33,100 nt of DNA. It comes from JBBQKP01 sp038326995. Lineage in GTDB: Bacteria; Planctomycetota; Phycisphaerae; Tepidisphaerales; Tepidisphaeraceae. This document shows positions 31,526 to 33,100 of this stretch, piece by piece. The position numbers were made by a program, and so were the translations under genes. The stretch lies in NCBI GenBank assembly GCA_038326995.1, contig JBBQKP010000010.1, positions 1 through 33,100 of the forward strand, given 5' to 3'. Position 1 is the first letter of the stretch, and every line of letters begins with the position of its first letter. A model generated the notes under the pieces. That model worked only from the letters and a program-made list of their open reading frames with translations, was not told the origin of the DNA and did no database searches.

Positions 31526-32460
31526 CCCTCGAACCACGCATCCGCAAAGGCAAAGTTCTCACGCCCTCGGCGATCCCCTGCTTGCAGCGATTGCCTACTG
31601 TGAACGTCACGCTCGGCTGCGCGCACGGGTGCGGATACTGCTACATCCAAGGCTACGCCAACTATCCCGGCGACGATCGCATCGTGCTCTTCACCAACAC
31701 GGCGGAACTCATTCGCGCCGAACTTCGATCGATGCGGCGCAAGCCCACGCGCGTTTACTTCAGCCCGAGCAGTGATGCGTTTCAATATCAACCAGAGGTG
31801 CGGGCGGTGTCGCTCGAGTCGATGCGCGTTTTGCTTGAGGCCGGGGTGGAAGTCGCATTTCTCACCAAAGGATTTCTGACTGAAGATTGCTACGAGCTTT
31901 TCGCGCAGCATCCTGGCAAAGTGTTCGCGCAGATCGGCATTACCACGATGGATCAGGCGCTTTCAAGGCAGATCGAGCCGCGCGCCGCGCCGCCGAGGAT
32001 GCGGATCGAAGGCATCCGCCGACTCGGTGAACTGGGCATCACGGTTCGCCCGCGCCTGGATCCGTTGATACCGGATATCACCGACACGCCGGAGAATCTG
32101 AGTGCGTTGTTTGAAGCGCTTGAGAAGGTAGGCGTGCGCATGGCGTCGGCGAGCTTTCTGTTCGTTCGCAGCGCGTTCGTCGGCAAAGTGAAAGCTGCAT
32201 ATGCCGAGATTGGCGCACAGCTCGGGGAAGGTTTCGGCCCGGCGCGCTGGAAACACCAATCGTTCGCCGACAGTTGCGGGAGCGCGAAATCGCTGGACGA
32301 GTTGGATCGGCGTGCGCGATTCGAACAAGTCACACAGATTGCCCAGAAGCACGGCATCACGATTGACATTTGTACCTGCAAGAATCCGGAGTTCGCCGGC
32401 GAAGGCTGCTCGATCACGGCACAGAAGCGAGATGTTCAAGAACCGCCGACGCTGTTCTGA
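31519..32460 (+). CDS. Radical SAM protein, spore photoproduct lyase-like (SplB/COG1533 type)
   Basis: This 313-residue protein has the radical SAM cluster motif Cys34-x3-Cys38-x2-Cys41 in TLGCAHGCGYCYIQGYANYP. The region around 73-86 (PTRVYFSPSSDAFQYQPE) and FAQIGITTMDQALSRQIEP match the SPL-like barrel. RIEGIRRLGELGITVRPRLD is the late conserved strand-turn. It should bind a 4Fe-4S cluster and cleave SAM to a 5'-deoxyadenosyl radical. Three further cysteines near the end (Cys285, Cys287, Cys297 in DICTCKNPEFAGEGC) could bind another metal. AAGGGA lies about eight bases before the ATG, inside the methyltransferase gene. True spore photoproduct repair is unlikely in a non-sporulating planctomycete, so the substrate is open. 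Confidence 0.88.
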   Translation: MVTLEPRIRKGKVLTPSAIPCLQRLPTVNVTLGCAHGCGYCYIQGYANYPGDDRIVLFTNTAELIRAELRSMRRKPTRVYFSPSSDAFQYQPEVRAVSLESMRVLLEAGVEVAFLTKGFLTEDCYELFAQHPGKVFAQIGITTMDQALSRQIEPRAAPPRMRIEGIRRLGELGITVRPRLDPLIPDITDTPENLSALFEALEKVGVRMASASFLFVRSAFVGKVKAAYAEIGAQLGEGFGPARWKHQSFADSCGSAKSLDELDRRARFEQVTQIAQKHGITIDICTCKNPEFAGEGCSITAQKRDVQEPPTLF

Positions 32461-32741
32461 AGTATCGGCGCAGCGGGCTGCGGTCGTGGAAAGCGGTGAT
32501 GATTGGAGCGAATGGCCCGCCTTATATACGGTTCTTGGGCAAGACGTCTTCGCGGTCGATCTCGTGGGTCGATCTCCGGGGCCACCCGGCTCAGGTGCTC
32601 CAACACGACCGACACGTGTGCTTCACCTTGCGGGCGGGTTCGCAGCGTGCGGATCAGGTCGATCAGGCCTTCCCGCTGGAATCGCCCGGGGCGGTGAGTG
32701 GTGAGGATGAAATCGACGACGGACTTGATGCGATCGGACAT
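32436..32741 (-). CDS. Small hypothetical protein, 3' end probably frameshifted by a 13-nt duplication
   Basis: The ATG at 32741 has AAGGAA about six bases upstream. The first 57 residues look genuine (SDRIKSVVDFILTTHRPGRF, then LEHLSRVAPEID). Then the frame runs into an Arg/Pro-rich tail that overlaps the converging radical SAM gene by 25 bases. At the junction GGTCGATCTCGTG (32554-32566, plus strand) is followed by a second GGTCGATCTC (32567-32576). Removing one 13-nt unit would give APEIDREDVLPKNRI and a TAA at 32522-32524, a natural-looking 68-residue protein. No family is recognised; two short helices suggest a small regulatory or toxin-antitoxin-sized protein. Confidence 0.5.
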   Translation of the reverse strand: MSDRIKSVVDFILTTHRPGRFQREGLIDLIRTLRTRPQGEAHVSVVLEHLSRVAPEIDPRDRPRRRLAQEPYIRRAIRSNHHRFPRPQPAAPILQNSVGGS

Positions 32742-33100
32742 GACTGTTCCTTTGCAGGACGACGCGTTGGCGTAGCCGCACGTGCGGCGACTGATGCGTG
32801 CAAGGACACCCGGCAAGCCGACCGTCACAGGCTGCGAGCAAGCCCTTGGGCTGCGCAGCATCGCGGGGGTAAAAATCCCGGAGGGTCCGTGTACCCACGG
32901 AGGCCGCGATTTTTGCACCCGCGACCTGGCCTTGACGGGCGAGGCGCGGCCGGGTGTACGCTGCACGCTTCAATACCAGTGCTCTCTTTCCGCAGTCGCG
33001 AAGCGTCCGCGCAAGCGGTTTTTGCCGAGCGACTTTCAACACAGGCAAAACACTCAACGCGGCAAGCCAGATCTGACTGGCCCCTGACTGCTCTCGCCCC
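32742..33100. other. Terminal region without a supported gene
   Basis: Open frames here are Arg/Pro-rich shadows without ribosome sites. Apart from the palindrome at 32862-32923 nothing is recognised. A CCAG/CTGG hairpin (GCCAGATCTGACTGGC, about 33065-33080) lies near the edge. The promoter of the small gene at 32741 must be in this stretch. Confidence 0.45.
32862..32923. repeat. Extended palindromic element
   Basis: CGCGGGGGTAAAAATC at 32862-32877 pairs with GATTTTTGCACCCGCG at 32908-32923, 13 of 16 positions complementary. Inside is a smaller hairpin, TCCGTG (32886-32891) with CACGGA (32896-32901), loop TACC. The form resembles the planctomycete REP-like elements at 3166-3465, though the sequence is different. 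Confidence 0.6.

Noticed and set aside
30017..32460. Known three-Cys-motif partner (TcmP)/Gp37-Gp68 type pair
   Set aside because: The radical SAM protein is SPL-like rather than Gp37/Gp68-like, and the methyltransferase lacks a visible three-Cys motif, so I do not assign that system.

Overview
The window looks like chromosomal DNA from a planctomycete, most likely of the class Phycisphaerae (Tepidisphaera/Humisphaera-like). The reasons are GC-rich genes with strong G/C at codon third positions, a prepilin of the planctomycete H-X9-DG type, two PEP-CTERM surface proteins, a secreted beta-helix protein with a 'SLEGR' N-terminus and a C-terminal dockerin, a glycan-degradation gene load, and palindromic repeats of a style common in planctomycete intergenic DNA. 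Taxonomy is inferred from gene content only.

Layout. (1) 1-2620, plus strand: the tail of a SIS-domain protein, then a GH38 alpha-mannosidase. (2) 2621-3581: a convergent intergenic region with two large imperfect palindromic elements. (3) 3582-11964, minus strand: a probable operon, in transcription order GH10 endo-xylanase, secreted beta-helix protein, polysaccharide pyruvyl transferase-like protein (ATGA overlap), a paralogous secreted beta-helix protein, and a small secreted protein of unknown function. (4) 11965-12801: a divergent control region with a perfect 16-nt direct repeat containing TATAAT and a foldable leader. (5) 12802-19833, plus strand: prepilin-like protein, PEP-CTERM protein, 7 x 13-bp tandem repeat, small secreted CBM-like protein, beta-helix/dockerin protein, a PEP-CTERM protein with a cohesin-like body, and a LacI-family regulator. 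(6) 19873-20709, minus: an AraC-family regulator with an apparently leaderless promoter. (7) 20827-27249, plus: a tight six-gene catabolic operon (SDR, GH88/GH105-type hydrolase, RraA-like protein, heparinase II/III-family lyase, zinc alcohol dehydrogenase, KduD). (8) 27250-29630: poorly coding DNA with one hypothetical gene, two apparently decayed genes and a small membrane protein. (9) 29631-33100: a small gene ending in a clamp-binding-like motif, a large methyltransferase-like gene overlapping a SPL-like radical SAM gene, and a small gene whose 3' end seems to have been shifted by a 13-nt duplication.

How the genes may work together (inference). Regions 3-5 look like a secreted and surface-displayed plant- or algal-polysaccharide system: xylanase and beta-helix enzymes act outside, while PEP-CTERM proteins and the dockerin/cohesin-like pair could hold enzymes on the cell surface. 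Region 7 would break down imported uronate oligosaccharides: lyase and unsaturated-uronyl hydrolase first, then KduD toward 2-keto-3-deoxygluconate. Neither KduI, KDG kinase nor a classical KDPG aldolase is in the window. The LacI and AraC regulators lie between the two halves.

The best candidates for something undescribed are the dockerin/cohesin-like pair (15735-18694), the methyltransferase-radical SAM pair (30017-32460), and the leader plus direct repeat upstream of the prepilin gene.
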